A stretch of DNA of 64,000 nucleotides from the NCBI GenBank assembly GCA_030537795.1, contig JAUNVE010000001.1, positions 30,566 to 94,565 of the forward strand, read 5' to 3'. Both the position numbers and the translations under genes were made by a program. Below, piece by piece: positions 7,867 through 16,856 of the stretch (the stretch's first letter is position 1; every line of letters starts with the position of its first letter). The notes under the pieces were generated by a model. It was given only the letters and a program-made list of their open reading frames with translations, did no database searches and had not been told where the DNA came from. The stretch comes from Actinomycetaceae bacterium (GTDB lineage: Bacteria; Actinomycetota; Actinomycetes; Actinomycetales; Actinomycetaceae).

Positions 7867-9870
7867 ATGGAGTTCACTTTGACGCTCACCGAAAAGCTCC
7901 GGGAACAGTATGCTCCTGGCGTAGCCTTTACTGTTCCGCTGGAGAAGCGATCCTTTCCCGATATCTTATTTGAAGTTGCAGGCAGATACCCCGAGCGGGT
8001 GGCCATTGACTTCCTCGGCCAACAAACCACCTATTCTCAACTCGTGCGGCAGATCCGGCAAGCGGCTCGCGCCCTGCACCGGGTGGGTGTTCGCCAAGGC
8101 GACCGAGTGGGCATAACACTTCCCAACTGTACCCAGCACGTGGTCGCTCTCTATGCGATTATGACGCTGGGCGCGATTGCCGTGGAAACCAATCCGCTGT
8201 CGCCACGCAGTGAATTGACCGAAGCGTTGAAACGAAGCGGTTCGGAAGTTCTCGTGGTGTGGGAAAACTCCCTGGATCAAATCGACGTTGAAGAAGTGAA
8301 GCCGCGGGCAGTATTCACTGTCGATATGACTAAAGCTCTTCCGCTTGGTTCGCGCCTGCTCATCAACTTACCGATTGCGGCGGCACGCAAAAAGAAGTCC
8401 CAGATGTCGAAAAAACCGCCTGCGTGGACGCGGGACTGGGATACCAAGGTGAGTAAGGAATCTCCGTGGCGCGGCCAATGCCCGGCTAAGCCAGATGACG
8501 TAGCCGTTCTCTTGCATACCGGTGGCACTACCGGCACTCCTAAAGCGGTGATGATCACTCACCAGTCGATGGGGACGAATACCGCACAGGACGTGGCTTG
8601 GGTTCCCGCTTTGCACGAAGGCGCAGAAGTCTTCTATGCCGTCCTACCGTTCTTCCACGCATTTGGTCTGTCGGTGACGTTGGGCGCCGGATTCCGTCTG
8701 GGCGGAACGCAGGTCATTTTCCCCAAGTTCGACGTCGACATGGTACTCGAAGCGCAAAAGCGTATTCCCTGCACATTTTTCCTCGGTGTCCCCCCAATTT
8801 TCGACCGCATCCTCAAGGGACTCAAAACTCATCCGGTCGATATGTCCTCGATTCGATTTACCCTATGCGGCGCTATGCCCATTGAAAAGGAACTCGCCGA
8901 TGCCTGGGAGGAGGCAACTGGCGGCCTCCTCGTTGAAGGCTACGGAATGACGGAAGCATCCCCCATTATTCTGGGTTGCCCGCTGGGTGAAACGCGCCGC
9001 CGTGGCGCGCTCGGCATTCCATTTCCTTCCACCGAAATTCGTATTGTCGATCCCGATAATCCCGATGTTGACGTTCCCGAAGGTGAAGTTGGCGAACTGC
9101 TAGCCCGCGGCCCCCAGGTTTTTAAGGGCTACTGGGAAAATGAAGAAGAAACCAAAAATGCTTTCCATGACGGCTGGTTACGTACCGGTGACCTGGTCCG
9201 CCTGGATGACGGTTTCGTGGTGATGGCAGATCGGCGTAAAGAACTCATTATTTCCGGCGGCTTCAACGTCTATCCGTCGCAGGTTGAGGAAGCCGTTCGC
9301 ACCATGCCCGATGTTGAAGACGTGGCTGTGGTGGGAGTGCCTGGCGGCTCTCGGGGTGAATCAGTGGTAGCGGCTTTGATTCTTAAATCCGGCGCCACCG
9401 TCACACTCGATGACGTCCGTCGTTGGGCGGAAAAGTCGATTGCTCATTACGCGCTGCCGCGACGCATCGTGGTGATGTCTGAACTGCCGCGTTCCCAGCT
9501 GGGGAAGGTTATGCGCCGACGCGTCAAGGAGTATTTGCTTAATGCCGGCGAACGTCTGGCTGATTCCGGAGACGATTTGAAGAAACAGCTACGTGCCAGC
9601 TCTGCCTCGGCGCGCCAACAGATCCGCGAGGGGTCGGCGGTTGCTCGCGAACAACTGCGAGACCTGTCGGAGCATTTGTCGGAGCAAGTAGAGACGACGA
9701 CGCAGGCGGCGGGCGAACGTATCCAAACAATCCGACGCCAAATCCAAAATCGAGCCGATCAAGAAGAAGACACCGCCACTGCCCGCACCGCGGAAGCAGA
9801 CGGCGATGACGAAGCAAATTCTCCCTGCCACGAGAACGATAACGATTTACCGACCGCACAGAACAGTTAG
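7867..9870 (+). CDS. Long-chain fatty-acid--CoA ligase with helical C-terminal tail
   Basis: Adenylate-forming enzyme that probably activates long-chain fatty acids to acyl-CoA. The P-loop-like motif LHTGGTTGTPKA lies at about 215-226, GYGMTEASP at about 358, RTGDL at about 439, and the catalytic Lys in QLGKVMRR near 546. After the enzyme ends, at about residue 560, a ~105-residue tail follows that is rich in Ala, Arg, Gln and Glu and predicted to be amphipathic or coiled-coil, then an acidic end; this is unusual for the family. The start could instead be the TTG at 7879, which has GGAG six bases before it. The gene is monocistronic. Confidence 0.88.
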   Translation: MEFTLTLTEKLREQYAPGVAFTVPLEKRSFPDILFEVAGRYPERVAIDFLGQQTTYSQLVRQIRQAARALHRVGVRQGDRVGITLPNCTQHVVALYAIMTLGAIAVETNPLSPRSELTEALKRSGSEVLVVWENSLDQIDVEEVKPRAVFTVDMTKALPLGSRLLINLPIAAARKKKSQMSKKPPAWTRDWDTKVSKESPWRGQCPAKPDDVAVLLHTGGTTGTPKAVMITHQSMGTNTAQDVAWVPALHEGAEVFYAVLPFFHAFGLSVTLGAGFRLGGTQVIFPKFDVDMVLEAQKRIPCTFFLGVPPIFDRILKGLKTHPVDMSSIRFTLCGAMPIEKELADAWEEATGGLLVEGYGMTEASPIILGCPLGETRRRGALGIPFPSTEIRIVDPDNPDVDVPEGEVGELLARGPQVFKGYWENEEETKNAFHDGWLRTGDLVRLDDGFVVMADRRKELIISGGFNVYPSQVEEAVRTMPDVEDVAVVGVPGGSRGESVVAALILKSGATVTLDDVRRWAEKSIAHYALPRRIVVMSELPRSQLGKVMRRRVKEYLLNAGERLADSGDDLKKQLRASSASARQQIREGSAVAREQLRDLSEHLSEQVETTTQAAGERIQTIRRQIQNRADQEEDTATARTAEADGDDEANSPCHENDNDLPTAQNS

Positions 9871-9913
9871 TGCAGATAACTAACGTACGAACGTGCTGAG
9901 GGCGCCGAAGGCG

Positions 9914-10387
9914 TTAGGATTCCGAGCTATGTGAGCGGTTTTCTCGGTCAGCACGCAAGCTGGCGATGGCTTTTTCAAAGTCGCTAAGCGACTGGAAGCC
10001 CGAGTAGACGGAGGCAAAACGCAAATAAGCCACTTCGTCGAGTTCTCGTAAGAAGGGCTGAATCGCTTTGCCCACTTCATCAGTGGATACCACCGCGGCT
10101 CCGGATGAACGCAATTGCTCTTCCACCCGTTGCGCCAGCAGAGCAAGCGAATGATCGTCGACCGGGCGCCCCTGGCAAGCTTTGCGCACGCCGGAAATAA
10201 TCTTGTCCCGAGAAAACGGTTCCACCACTCCCGAGCGTTTGACCACCGAGAAACTAGATGTTTCCACGGTGGTGAATCGCCTTTTACAGCTAACACATTC
10301 GCGGCGACGTCGGATAGATAGCCCATCATCGGATAGACGGGTGTCAACAACCCGTGAATCATCGTGATGACAGAACGGGCAGTGCAT
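9914..10387 (-). CDS. nrdR: Transcriptional repressor NrdR
   Basis: Nucleotide-sensing repressor of ribonucleotide reductase genes. The 157-residue protein has an N-terminal zinc ribbon (Cys3, Cys6, Cys31, Cys34) and the ATP-cone domain from about 49 to 139, which binds ATP/dATP. The ATG follows a GGGAGG ribosome site. It lies downstream of the LysM gene and lexA, as in Mycobacterium and Corynebacterium. It converges on the acyl-CoA ligase. A partial dyad (GATGT/ACATC, 10426-10446) lies upstream but does not match an NrdR box well. Confidence 0.95.
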   Translation of the reverse strand: MHCPFCHHDDSRVVDTRLSDDGLSIRRRRECVSCKRRFTTVETSSFSVVKRSGVVEPFSRDKIISGVRKACQGRPVDDHSLALLAQRVEEQLRSSGAAVVSTDEVGKAIQPFLRELDEVAYLRFASVYSGFQSLSDFEKAIASLRADRENRSHSSES

Positions 10388-10537
10388 AGATGCCTCCCAG
10401 TGTCGCGAACAGAACTGACGTATCTGATGTAAATCATATACACATCTGGCGTTCGCAACATGAGGACCGGCCCCCGGCCTGCTGGGTGCTCCAATAGGAG
10501 CTATCTTTGATTGCCCGACGCTACCGCCGAGAAGCCG

Positions 10538-11014
10538 TTACGGGGCGGGAATTACCAGCGGTTGACCAACGTCTAAATGATTGGATTCAAGCCCGTTGAG
10601 ATCACGAATATCATTGACGACTTGGTCCACCGAGCGACCGTGAATATCAAGCTCAGCGGCAATGCTCCACAGGGATTGCCCGGGCGCAACCGATGTCACC
10701 GTAGTTTGACCAGAATACGGATCAGGCTGGGCTAACCAGCCGCCGAAGCCACCAATACTTACCGCGAGTATCAGTCCGATCACACCGGTGACGGCAGTTC
10801 GCCTGAACGAAGCCGAAGTTTCCGCCGGGACATCATGCACCTTGGGGGGCCGTACAGATGCCCCGGCGGAGCTTTGTTCGTGCCGCGATAAGCTCGCTGG
10901 CACCACGTACAAGTGCCCTTTACTGCGTATGCGCTGCGTACACGGACGGTCAATAAAATCGGGAAAAGCCAATTCTTCGCTCGCATCGCGCGGCTGAACT
11001 GTTACAACACTCAT
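10538..11014 (-). CDS. SOS-type LysM membrane protein (YneA/ChiZ/DivS analogue)
   Basis: A 158-residue protein with a ~70-residue N-terminal cytoplasmic region, one membrane helix (about 74-94) and a C-terminal LysM domain (about 105-156; motif APGQSLWSIA) that would bind peptidoglycan outside the cell. Rv2719c (ChiZ) of M. tuberculosis and DivS of C. glutamicum occupy the same position beside lexA, and these, like B. subtilis YneA, are SOS-induced proteins that stop division. Two LexA boxes lie immediately upstream. The start at 11014 was chosen because an upstream ATG (11104) would translate the LexA boxes. The division-inhibitor role is inferred. Confidence 0.8.
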   Translation of the reverse strand: MSVVTVQPRDASEELAFPDFIDRPCTQRIRSKGHLYVVPASLSRHEQSSAGASVRPPKVHDVPAETSASFRRTAVTGVIGLILAVSIGGFGGWLAQPDPYSGQTTVTSVAPGQSLWSIAAELDIHGRSVDQVVNDIRDLNGLESNHLDVGQPLVIPAP

Positions 11015-11025
11015 CTTTACCCTTT

Positions 11026-11039
11026 CGAACACCTGTTCG
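11026..11039. promoter_or_regulatory. LexA box 1
   Basis: CGAACACCTGTTCG fits the actinobacterial/Gram-positive SOS consensus CGAAC-N4-GTTCG exactly. It ends 12 bases before the LysM gene start. Confidence 0.85.
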
Positions 11040-11040
11040 T

Positions 11041-11054
11041 CGAACACTTGTACG
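11041..11054. promoter_or_regulatory. LexA box 2 (one mismatch)
   Basis: CGAACACTTGTACG differs from the SOS consensus at one position in the second arm. It starts one base after box 1, so the two are on nearly the same helix face and could bind LexA dimers cooperatively. Confidence 0.65.
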
Positions 11055-11088
11055 ATACACTGTTTTGAGACCAAAGTCGAGACGCGCT

Positions 11089-11102
11089 CGAACATATGTT
11101 CC
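11089..11102. promoter_or_regulatory. LexA box 3
   Basis: CGAACATATGTTCC has one mismatch in the last base of the SOS consensus. It lies 83 bases before lexA and probably mediates lexA autorepression, whereas boxes 1 and 2 face the LysM gene. Confidence 0.75.
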
Positions 11103-11185
11103 ACTTTTCGATATTTCGGTCTAAACTGACTACAACTATTGAAACGCCACCCACTGACATCTGGCGTTTGTGAGAGGGATTTCTG

Positions 11186-11872
11186 ATGAGTACAGCGAGT
11201 AAAGATATCGAGAGAACCGCGTTAACGCAGCGGCAAAACCAAGTTCTTGCGGTTGTCTCGCGCGCCATCAAAGAAAAGGGATTCCCACCCTCGGTCCGCG
11301 AAATTGCACAATCGGTCGGCCTGTCATCGCCCTCCTCCGTTAAGCATCAACTCGACGCCCTGGAAGCAAAGGGATATATTCGCCGCTTCCCCGGCCTGCC
11401 GCGCGCACTGGAGGTCGTCGACCCCACCGATCAAGCAGATGTGACGACGCCCGATCCAGATAGCGTTTTTATCCCGATTTCGACAGTATCCGACGCGGAA
11501 ACCACCGATGCCCCTCTGGTTGGTCGAATTGCTGCCGGCTCCCCCATCACCGCTGAACAGAGCGTCGAAGACGTACTGACCCTCCCCCAACGATTCACCG
11601 GTCGCGGCAACCTCTTCGTATTGGAGGTATCCGGCGATTCCATGGTCGACGCGGCGATCTGCGACGGCGATTACGTGGTAATTCGTCAACAACCCACCGC
11701 CGAAGATGGGGAAATAGTGGCCGCTATGATCGACGGAGAAGCCACCGTCAAAGTCCTATCCCACCGCGACGATCACGTGTGGTTACTACCGCGTAATCAC
11801 AACTATCCGCCGATTCCAGCGGACGATGTCACCATTCTCGGAAAAGTCGTCACCGTCATCCGTTCCCTGTAA
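11186..11872 (+). CDS. lexA: SOS repressor LexA
   Basis: Represses DNA-damage genes and is inactivated by RecA-stimulated self-cleavage. The 228-residue protein has an N-terminal winged helix (about 10-75, with the recognition region around VGLSSPSSVKHQL), an Ala-Gly cleavage site in RIAAGSPI (about 116), the catalytic Ser in SGDSMVDA (about 151) and the catalytic Lys in TVKVLS (about 187). GAGAGGG precedes the ATG by seven bases. It is divergent from the LysM gene across three LexA boxes. Confidence 0.97.
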   Translation: MSTASKDIERTALTQRQNQVLAVVSRAIKEKGFPPSVREIAQSVGLSSPSSVKHQLDALEAKGYIRRFPGLPRALEVVDPTDQADVTTPDPDSVFIPISTVSDAETTDAPLVGRIAAGSPITAEQSVEDVLTLPQRFTGRGNLFVLEVSGDSMVDAAICDGDYVVIRQQPTAEDGEIVAAMIDGEATVKVLSHRDDHVWLLPRNHNYPPIPADDVTILGKVVTVIRSL

Positions 11873-11920
11873 CTACGGCGCGGCCAAATTCACGCGGCTT
11901 CGTCCGCCTAGCAACAGTCA

Positions 11921-11948
11921 GCGGCGCACCCGTGAGCAGATGCGCCGC
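11921..11948. terminator. Stem-loop between lexA and ldh
   Basis: GCGGCGCA/TGCGCCGC form an 8-bp stem with a 12-base loop between the convergent lexA and ldh genes. A further TGCGCCGC copy lies at about 11976. No T-tract follows, so it is only a weak terminator candidate for either strand. Confidence 0.35.
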
Positions 11949-12013
11949 CACTATTCACTACGATTTATTATTCGATGCGCCGCCTGGCAGCCTCATCGAA
12001 TAACCGCTGTTTT

Positions 12014-13015
12014 CTACAGGCCCAGATCGCGGGCAACTTCTCGCAGTCGCTGGGCCGACTCGGTCAACCCGTCGCGCTCGCGCAAAGTCAACGGAGGCTC
12101 CAGCACCCGTCCGGCTCCCTGACGGTCAACCAGAGTGGGAGCTGCCATAACGACACCCGAGATGCCGTTCCAATCTTCCAGCAGTGAAGAGATGGTAAGC
12201 ACTCGATTTTCATCACGTAAAACCGCCGTGGCAATATTGGCGGCCGCCAATCCGATGGCGTAGTTGGTGGCGCCTTTCCCATCGATGATCTTATAGGCGG
12301 AGTTCACCACTTCTTCCGCTATTTGATTGCGCAGTTCAGCATCAAAAAGGCGGCCGTCAACAGTGGGGCCCCAATGCCGCACAGGCACATTGCCGATTTC
12401 CGCACTCGACCACAAGGCAACCTCAGAATCACCGTGTTCGCCAGCAATATAGGCATGAATATTACGGGTGGCTACACCGGTTTGTCGAGAAACCAGATAG
12501 CGAAGTCGCGACGTGTCCAAGACGGTTCCCGAACCGAAAACCTGGTTACGCGGTAAACCGGAAATCTGGAGGGCGGCATAGGTCACAATATCAACCGGGT
12601 TGGTGATATACATGTGACGAGCTTCGGGAGCAACCTCGCAGATCTGCGGCACGATTGTTTTCATAAGTGAAACCGTTGATTCCGCCAGATCGAGGCGTGT
12701 TTGACCCGGCTTTTGCTTCGCCCCCGCGGTGACAATGACGAGGTCAGCTCCGCGAATAATCTCAATGTCATCGGAGCCTTCCACCGATCCACAGGGGGTG
12801 AACTGGATGCCGTGTGCAATATCCAGTGCTTCAGCTTCAACCTTGTCTTTATTGATGTCATATAGCGCGATGTCACGTGCGTCGCCGCGCATCGCGCATG
12901 CATAAGCAACTGCCGTGCCCACTGCTCCCGCACCGATGACGGCAATTTTTGAAGGGTGTCCCGCCGTTGCTGACGGGTAAAGTGGCTTCGCAGAAGAGTT
13001 CGTCATTTTTCCCAT
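12014..13015 (-). CDS. ldh: L-lactate dehydrogenase
   Basis: Reduces pyruvate to L-lactate with NADH, the last step of homolactic fermentation. The 333-residue protein has the Rossmann motif GAGAVG (about 28-33), the substrate-binding ITNPVDI segment, and the active-site His in GEHGDSE. It is an LDH rather than a malate dehydrogenase by the GEHGDSE context and the Gln in the GAKQKPGQTRLDL loop. The start may be the fourth codon (ATG at 13006), since GGGAA lies before it. It converges on lexA and follows the DinG-like gene, whose terminator precedes it. Confidence 0.93.
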   Translation of the reverse strand: MGKMTNSSAKPLYPSATAGHPSKIAVIGAGAVGTAVAYACAMRGDARDIALYDINKDKVEAEALDIAHGIQFTPCGSVEGSDDIEIIRGADLVIVTAGAKQKPGQTRLDLAESTVSLMKTIVPQICEVAPEARHMYITNPVDIVTYAALQISGLPRNQVFGSGTVLDTSRLRYLVSRQTGVATRNIHAYIAGEHGDSEVALWSSAEIGNVPVRHWGPTVDGRLFDAELRNQIAEEVVNSAYKIIDGKGATNYAIGLAAANIATAVLRDENRVLTISSLLEDWNGISGVVMAAPTLVDRQGAGRVLEPPLTLRERDGLTESAQRLREVARDLGL

Positions 13016-13061
13016 TCCTGTTAGATACTCAACACTCCTAATTCAAGCACCATTCCATATC

Positions 13062-13091
13062 AAAAAAGCAAGTGCGAGGGTCTTTCGACCC
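13062..13091 (-). terminator. Possible terminator after the DinG-like gene
   Basis: A GGGTC/GACCC stem-loop with a 4-base loop, followed on the minus strand after ten bases by TTTTTT. The spacing to the T-run is longer than ideal. Confidence 0.45.
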
Positions 13092-13139
13092 GACCTCCGC
13101 CCCCGCAGAAAGCAAATACCGGTATGCACGCTTAACCGG

Positions 13140-15095
13140 CTACGTTTCCGCAGCTGAGGATCTAGCGGACGTATCCGGGTTACTCCCGAGCTCAGCAGAG
13201 TTGTGACAAGAACGCAGGCGCCGCAAACTGGCAAGGGCAACATCGCGATTTTGGGTCGGCCACAGCTTCGGCAAAGTACGCATAATGAAGGAACCGTAGG
13301 ATTTACTTGCTACCCGAGAATCGAGAATCGCGATCATTCCTCGATCCGAAGAACTACGTAATAGACGGCCGGCAGCTTGACTCATAAGCAAAGCCGCACT
13401 GTTGAGCGAAATCTCTACGAAAGCATTTCGCCCCTGTTTGGCAACGTGACGAGTGCGAGCGGCGATAATGGGATCTGACGGTACCGGAAATGGAATCCGA
13501 TCAATCGTCACCAGACGACACGCCCTGCCCGCCACATCTATCCCCTGCCACAGAGACATCGTCCCCACCAAACACGCATCTTCATCCGCGGCGAACTGCG
13601 CCACCAGTGTTGATAGTTGGTCTTCTCCCTGCACCAAAACGGGCAAATCGAGAGCCTCTCGCAATGCTTCAGCACCCTGTTCGGCACCTTTGCGAGAAGA
13701 AAATAGTGCCAGCACACCCCCGCCAGAAGCCTCCGCCAAAGCCACTAGCTCATCGAGTTGCGCATCGCTAACACCGGAACGCTGGGGCGCGGGTAGCTGC
13801 CCAGCCACGTACACGATTCCTTGGCGTTCCAAGTCAAAAGGTGTGCCAACATCTGCGGTGACGGTCGTGTGATCAGACAGATTCATACCCGTATCAATCA
13901 CAATGGCGTCGAATCGCCCTCCCACTTGCAAAGTTGCCGACGTCAAAACAGCGGGAACATCACTTAAGAGGCGATCCGCAATCGGACGTGAAACGTCTAG
14001 CGGCGCGCAATTGACATACGTGGGGGAATCTTCCGATCGTGAAATCCAAGTAATCGTGTCATCCGGTTTCCGATTCCACATTTCTAAAAAATCGGTGATA
14101 TCGGCCAACGTTGCACCAGCGAGTTTCTTTTCAGCGGCCTCCGCAGTAGAAGAATGACGTATCTCGCGGTCAATATTTCGCACCTGTGTGCCCAGCAGGT
14201 CGAGCCCCTCGACCAGCTCCTGCGGTCGGACCGCCATAAGCCCTTCATCTAAACCGTCGAGGATATCTTCTACGGTTTGCGCGCACTGTTCCAACGTCTG
14301 CGTGTTCACGCCGGTGATGCGCCGAATTTTGCGGGCACGGTAGGTGATTGTCGGCGCGCTAATGCGGCGAGTGGCTTGGGAGCGAATAATGCGCGTCAGG
14401 TCGTGGGCTTCGTCGACAATGAGAGCGTCGAAATCACCGAGAATAGCGTTGTCGGTGGCGGCGTGTATTCCCAGCATGGCATGGTTTGTGACCACCACAT
14501 GCGCTTCTTTCGCATCTTCTCGCGCAAGGTTGGGGAAGCACTCATCGCGCATAGGACACGATGGCCCAATGCACTCGAGTGTATTGACGCTCACCTGCTG
14601 CCAGGCCCTATCTGATACGCCGGGCACCAGGTCGTCCCGGTCACCGGTGTCGGTTTCTTCCGCCCAGGTACGCAGGCGAATAATTTCCCGTCCCACCTCG
14701 GTCGGCGCATCATCAAAAAGCGCTTCCTGATCGGGGTATCCACCGTGCACCTTATGCAAGCACAAGTAATTCGACCACCCTTTCAGTAGGGCTACTCGCG
14801 CTGGCGTATCGAGCTGGCCATTAACTTGCGGAGCGTCCTTGGTCACGATTTGGCGCTGCAGGGCAACAGATGCGGTCGAAACCACCACGCGGTAACCGGC
14901 CTCTACCGCGCGTCGCATGGCGGGAACCAGATACCCCAGTGACTTGCCGGTGCCTGTGCCCGCTTGGACAACCACATGTTCGTTTTCATCCAGGGCGTGA
15001 GCAACCAGGTCGACCATCCGCTCTTGGCCCTCGCGTCGTGCCCCGCCGAAGCGACTAACGACTCGCGTGAGAAGCTGCAGATCCTCACTGCTCAT
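13140..15095 (-). CDS. DinG/XPD-like ATP-dependent DNA helicase
   Basis: A 651-residue superfamily-2 helicase of the DinG/XPD family. Walker A is QAGTGTGKS (about 44-52) and the DEAH box is in LIVDEAHDL. Four cysteines between them (one in NYLCLHK, and three in LECIGPSCPMRDEC) are placed as the iron-sulfur ligands of this family. The C-terminal helicase motif is LLMSQAAGRLLRSS. Such enzymes unwind 5'-3' and clear R-loops or forks. The start overlaps the hflX stop by 11 bases, so the two are translationally coupled. No LexA box precedes it, unlike E. coli dinG. Confidence 0.9.
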   Translation of the reverse strand: MSSEDLQLLTRVVSRFGGARREGQERMVDLVAHALDENEHVVVQAGTGTGKSLGYLVPAMRRAVEAGYRVVVSTASVALQRQIVTKDAPQVNGQLDTPARVALLKGWSNYLCLHKVHGGYPDQEALFDDAPTEVGREIIRLRTWAEETDTGDRDDLVPGVSDRAWQQVSVNTLECIGPSCPMRDECFPNLAREDAKEAHVVVTNHAMLGIHAATDNAILGDFDALIVDEAHDLTRIIRSQATRRISAPTITYRARKIRRITGVNTQTLEQCAQTVEDILDGLDEGLMAVRPQELVEGLDLLGTQVRNIDREIRHSSTAEAAEKKLAGATLADITDFLEMWNRKPDDTITWISRSEDSPTYVNCAPLDVSRPIADRLLSDVPAVLTSATLQVGGRFDAIVIDTGMNLSDHTTVTADVGTPFDLERQGIVYVAGQLPAPQRSGVSDAQLDELVALAEASGGGVLALFSSRKGAEQGAEALREALDLPVLVQGEDQLSTLVAQFAADEDACLVGTMSLWQGIDVAGRACRLVTIDRIPFPVPSDPIIAARTRHVAKQGRNAFVEISLNSAALLMSQAAGRLLRSSSDRGMIAILDSRVASKSYGSFIMRTLPKLWPTQNRDVALASLRRLRSCHNSAELGSNPDTSARSSAAET

Positions 15096-16647
15096 CAGAG
15101 ACGTCGACCTGCGCTAAGTCGTGTGCCAAACCAGGATCGACACGCCCCACCAGTCGCGTTCCACTGGGCAGGTACTCTTGCGTGTCGATTTCACCGTCGG
15201 TGTGGAAACGGTGGACAAGTTCGCCGTATTCATACGGAACGATAACGTCAACCGCATGGGCCGGTCGCGGCAATCTCAGAGCAATGAGTTGCCGCAGTTC
15301 ATCAAAACCTGCTCCGGTTCTTGCCGAAACGGCAACCGAATCAGGAACCTGTGATCTCAGATAGGCTACTTCTTCCGCGGGGGCGATATCGGATTTGTTA
15401 AATACAATGATTTCCGGAATTTGGCGGGCGCCCTCGATCGTGTCGAATACGTTGTGTACCGCCTGAATCTGCCCCAACGGATCAGGATGAGCGGCATCGA
15501 CGACGTGGACGATGAGGTCAGCGTCGCCCACTTCTTCCAATGTGGAGCGAAAAGCCTCCACTAGCTGAGTGGGAAGATTGCGCACAAAACCAACGGTGTC
15601 TGAAACGGTATAGGCACGCCCATCGGGTGTTTCTGTTTGCCGAACAGTCGGGTCAAGTGTGGCAAATAAAGCATCTTCGACCATGACAGAGGCACCCGTT
15701 AACCGATTGAGTAATGTCGACTTCCCCGCATTCGTGTAGCCGGCAATAGCCACCGACGGGATGGCCCCCTTGCGACGGCTGGCGCGCTGCTGCTCGCGGG
15801 CTGGTTTCATATGCGCAATTTCTCGCTTCAATTTAGCCATGCGCCTGCGAATGCGTCGCCTATCCAACTCGATCTTGGTTTCACCCGGACCGCGAGAACC
15901 GATACCCTCGCCGCCGGCGACGCGGCCTCCTGCCTGTCGTGACATGGATTCACCCCAACCGCGCAAACGCGGCAACAGGTACTCCAGCTGGGCCAGCTCA
16001 ACCTGCGCCTTCCCTTCGCGTGACTGAGCATGTTGGGCAAAAATATCAAGGATGAGGGCGGTGCGGTCAACGACTTTTACGCGCACCACATCCTCTAAAC
16101 CGCGACGTTGAGAAGGAGCCAATTCTGTATCAACTATCACCGTGTCAGCTCCGCAGTCGGCAACGATCTGCGCCAATTCACGCGCCTTACCCGACCCCAA
16201 ATAGGTAGCTGGATCCGGGGTATCACGGCGTTGCATAACCCCATCCAATACCTGAGAGCCCGCCGTCTGCGCTAAGGCCGCTAGTTCGTGAAGTGAGTTT
16301 TCAGCTTCTACGGCATCGCTTTGATATACCCCCACCAGCACAACGCGCTCTAGCCGAACCTGTCGATATTCGACTTCCGAAACATCCTCCAACTCCGTAC
16401 TCAGGCTCGCCACCCGGCGTAACCCAGCGCGAGCCTCACGCTCAAGTGACCCGGCGTCACTTTCGTAACGACCAGATGTCGACTGCAACGAGGGCGCCCG
16501 ATGAGCGGTTGGACGCGCACTTTCGCCTTCCGCGGATGGTTCGGAAAAAGTATAGGTGGTGGATTTTCTCTCATTCTGGCGAGCAAGTACACGCGCGGCA
16601 ACATCTTGAGCGCGTGCGATATCCGGCTCGTTATTAGTGTCGTTCAA
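15085..16647 (-). CDS. hflX: Ribosome-associated GTPase HflX
   Basis: A GTPase that binds ribosomes and splits or rescues stalled ones under stress. The 520-residue protein has a long N-terminal extension (about 1-95), the HflX-specific N-domain (LGSGKARELA at about 170), the linker with AGGRVAGGEGIGSRGPGETKIELDRR, cut here to say it is Gly-rich near 250, then G1 GYTNAGKS (about 304-311), G3 DTVGFV and G4 NKSD. The start is TTG, preceded by GAGGAG at the right distance; an ATG nearby is out of frame. It is the first gene of an hflX-dinG operon. Confidence 0.93.
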   Translation of the reverse strand: MNDTNNEPDIARAQDVAARVLARQNERKSTTYTFSEPSAEGESARPTAHRAPSLQSTSGRYESDAGSLEREARAGLRRVASLSTELEDVSEVEYRQVRLERVVLVGVYQSDAVEAENSLHELAALAQTAGSQVLDGVMQRRDTPDPATYLGSGKARELAQIVADCGADTVIVDTELAPSQRRGLEDVVRVKVVDRTALILDIFAQHAQSREGKAQVELAQLEYLLPRLRGWGESMSRQAGGRVAGGEGIGSRGPGETKIELDRRRIRRRMAKLKREIAHMKPAREQQRASRRKGAIPSVAIAGYTNAGKSTLLNRLTGASVMVEDALFATLDPTVRQTETPDGRAYTVSDTVGFVRNLPTQLVEAFRSTLEEVGDADLIVHVVDAAHPDPLGQIQAVHNVFDTIEGARQIPEIIVFNKSDIAPAEEVAYLRSQVPDSVAVSARTGAGFDELRQLIALRLPRPAHAVDVIVPYEYGELVHRFHTDGEIDTQEYLPSGTRLVGRVDPGLAHDLAQVDVSDEQ

Positions 16648-16844
16648 TCATTCTCCTCAAAGGTTCACCACCTATTTTCTCAAAGGACGCGCGCTGGCGC
16701 CATGAGATGAAAAATCGGTGTGGACACGCAGGGTAACTGCCAAGTGCAGAACAGGCGCAGGCGAGTATCAACCCAGCCGCTGGCACAACCGACCGACCAT
16801 GTATCGGCAAACCTTGCGGTGTCGTAACCTCGGCGAAATTCCTT

Positions 16845-16850
16845 TACCCT
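16845..16850 (+). promoter_or_regulatory. -10 hexamer TACCCT, likely leaderless
   Basis: TACCCT ends exactly six bases before the GTG of the RsmC-like gene, and no ribosome site is visible. Transcription would begin at the start codon. Confidence 0.5.
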
Positions 16851-16856
16851 AAATAT

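Noticed and set aside
10426..10446. Possible NrdR box upstream of nrdR
   Set aside because: The dyad GATGT-N11-ACATC does not match the published NrdR consensus closely, and only one copy is present.
9880..10494. Longer minus-strand open frame overlapping nrdR
   Set aside because: Out of frame with the zinc ribbon and ATP-cone motifs, which define nrdR as the real gene.
11015..11104. Upstream in-frame ATG that would lengthen the LysM protein by 30 residues
   Set aside because: It would place the two LexA boxes and the ribosome site inside the coding region; the ATG at 11014 fits the SOS promoter layout.
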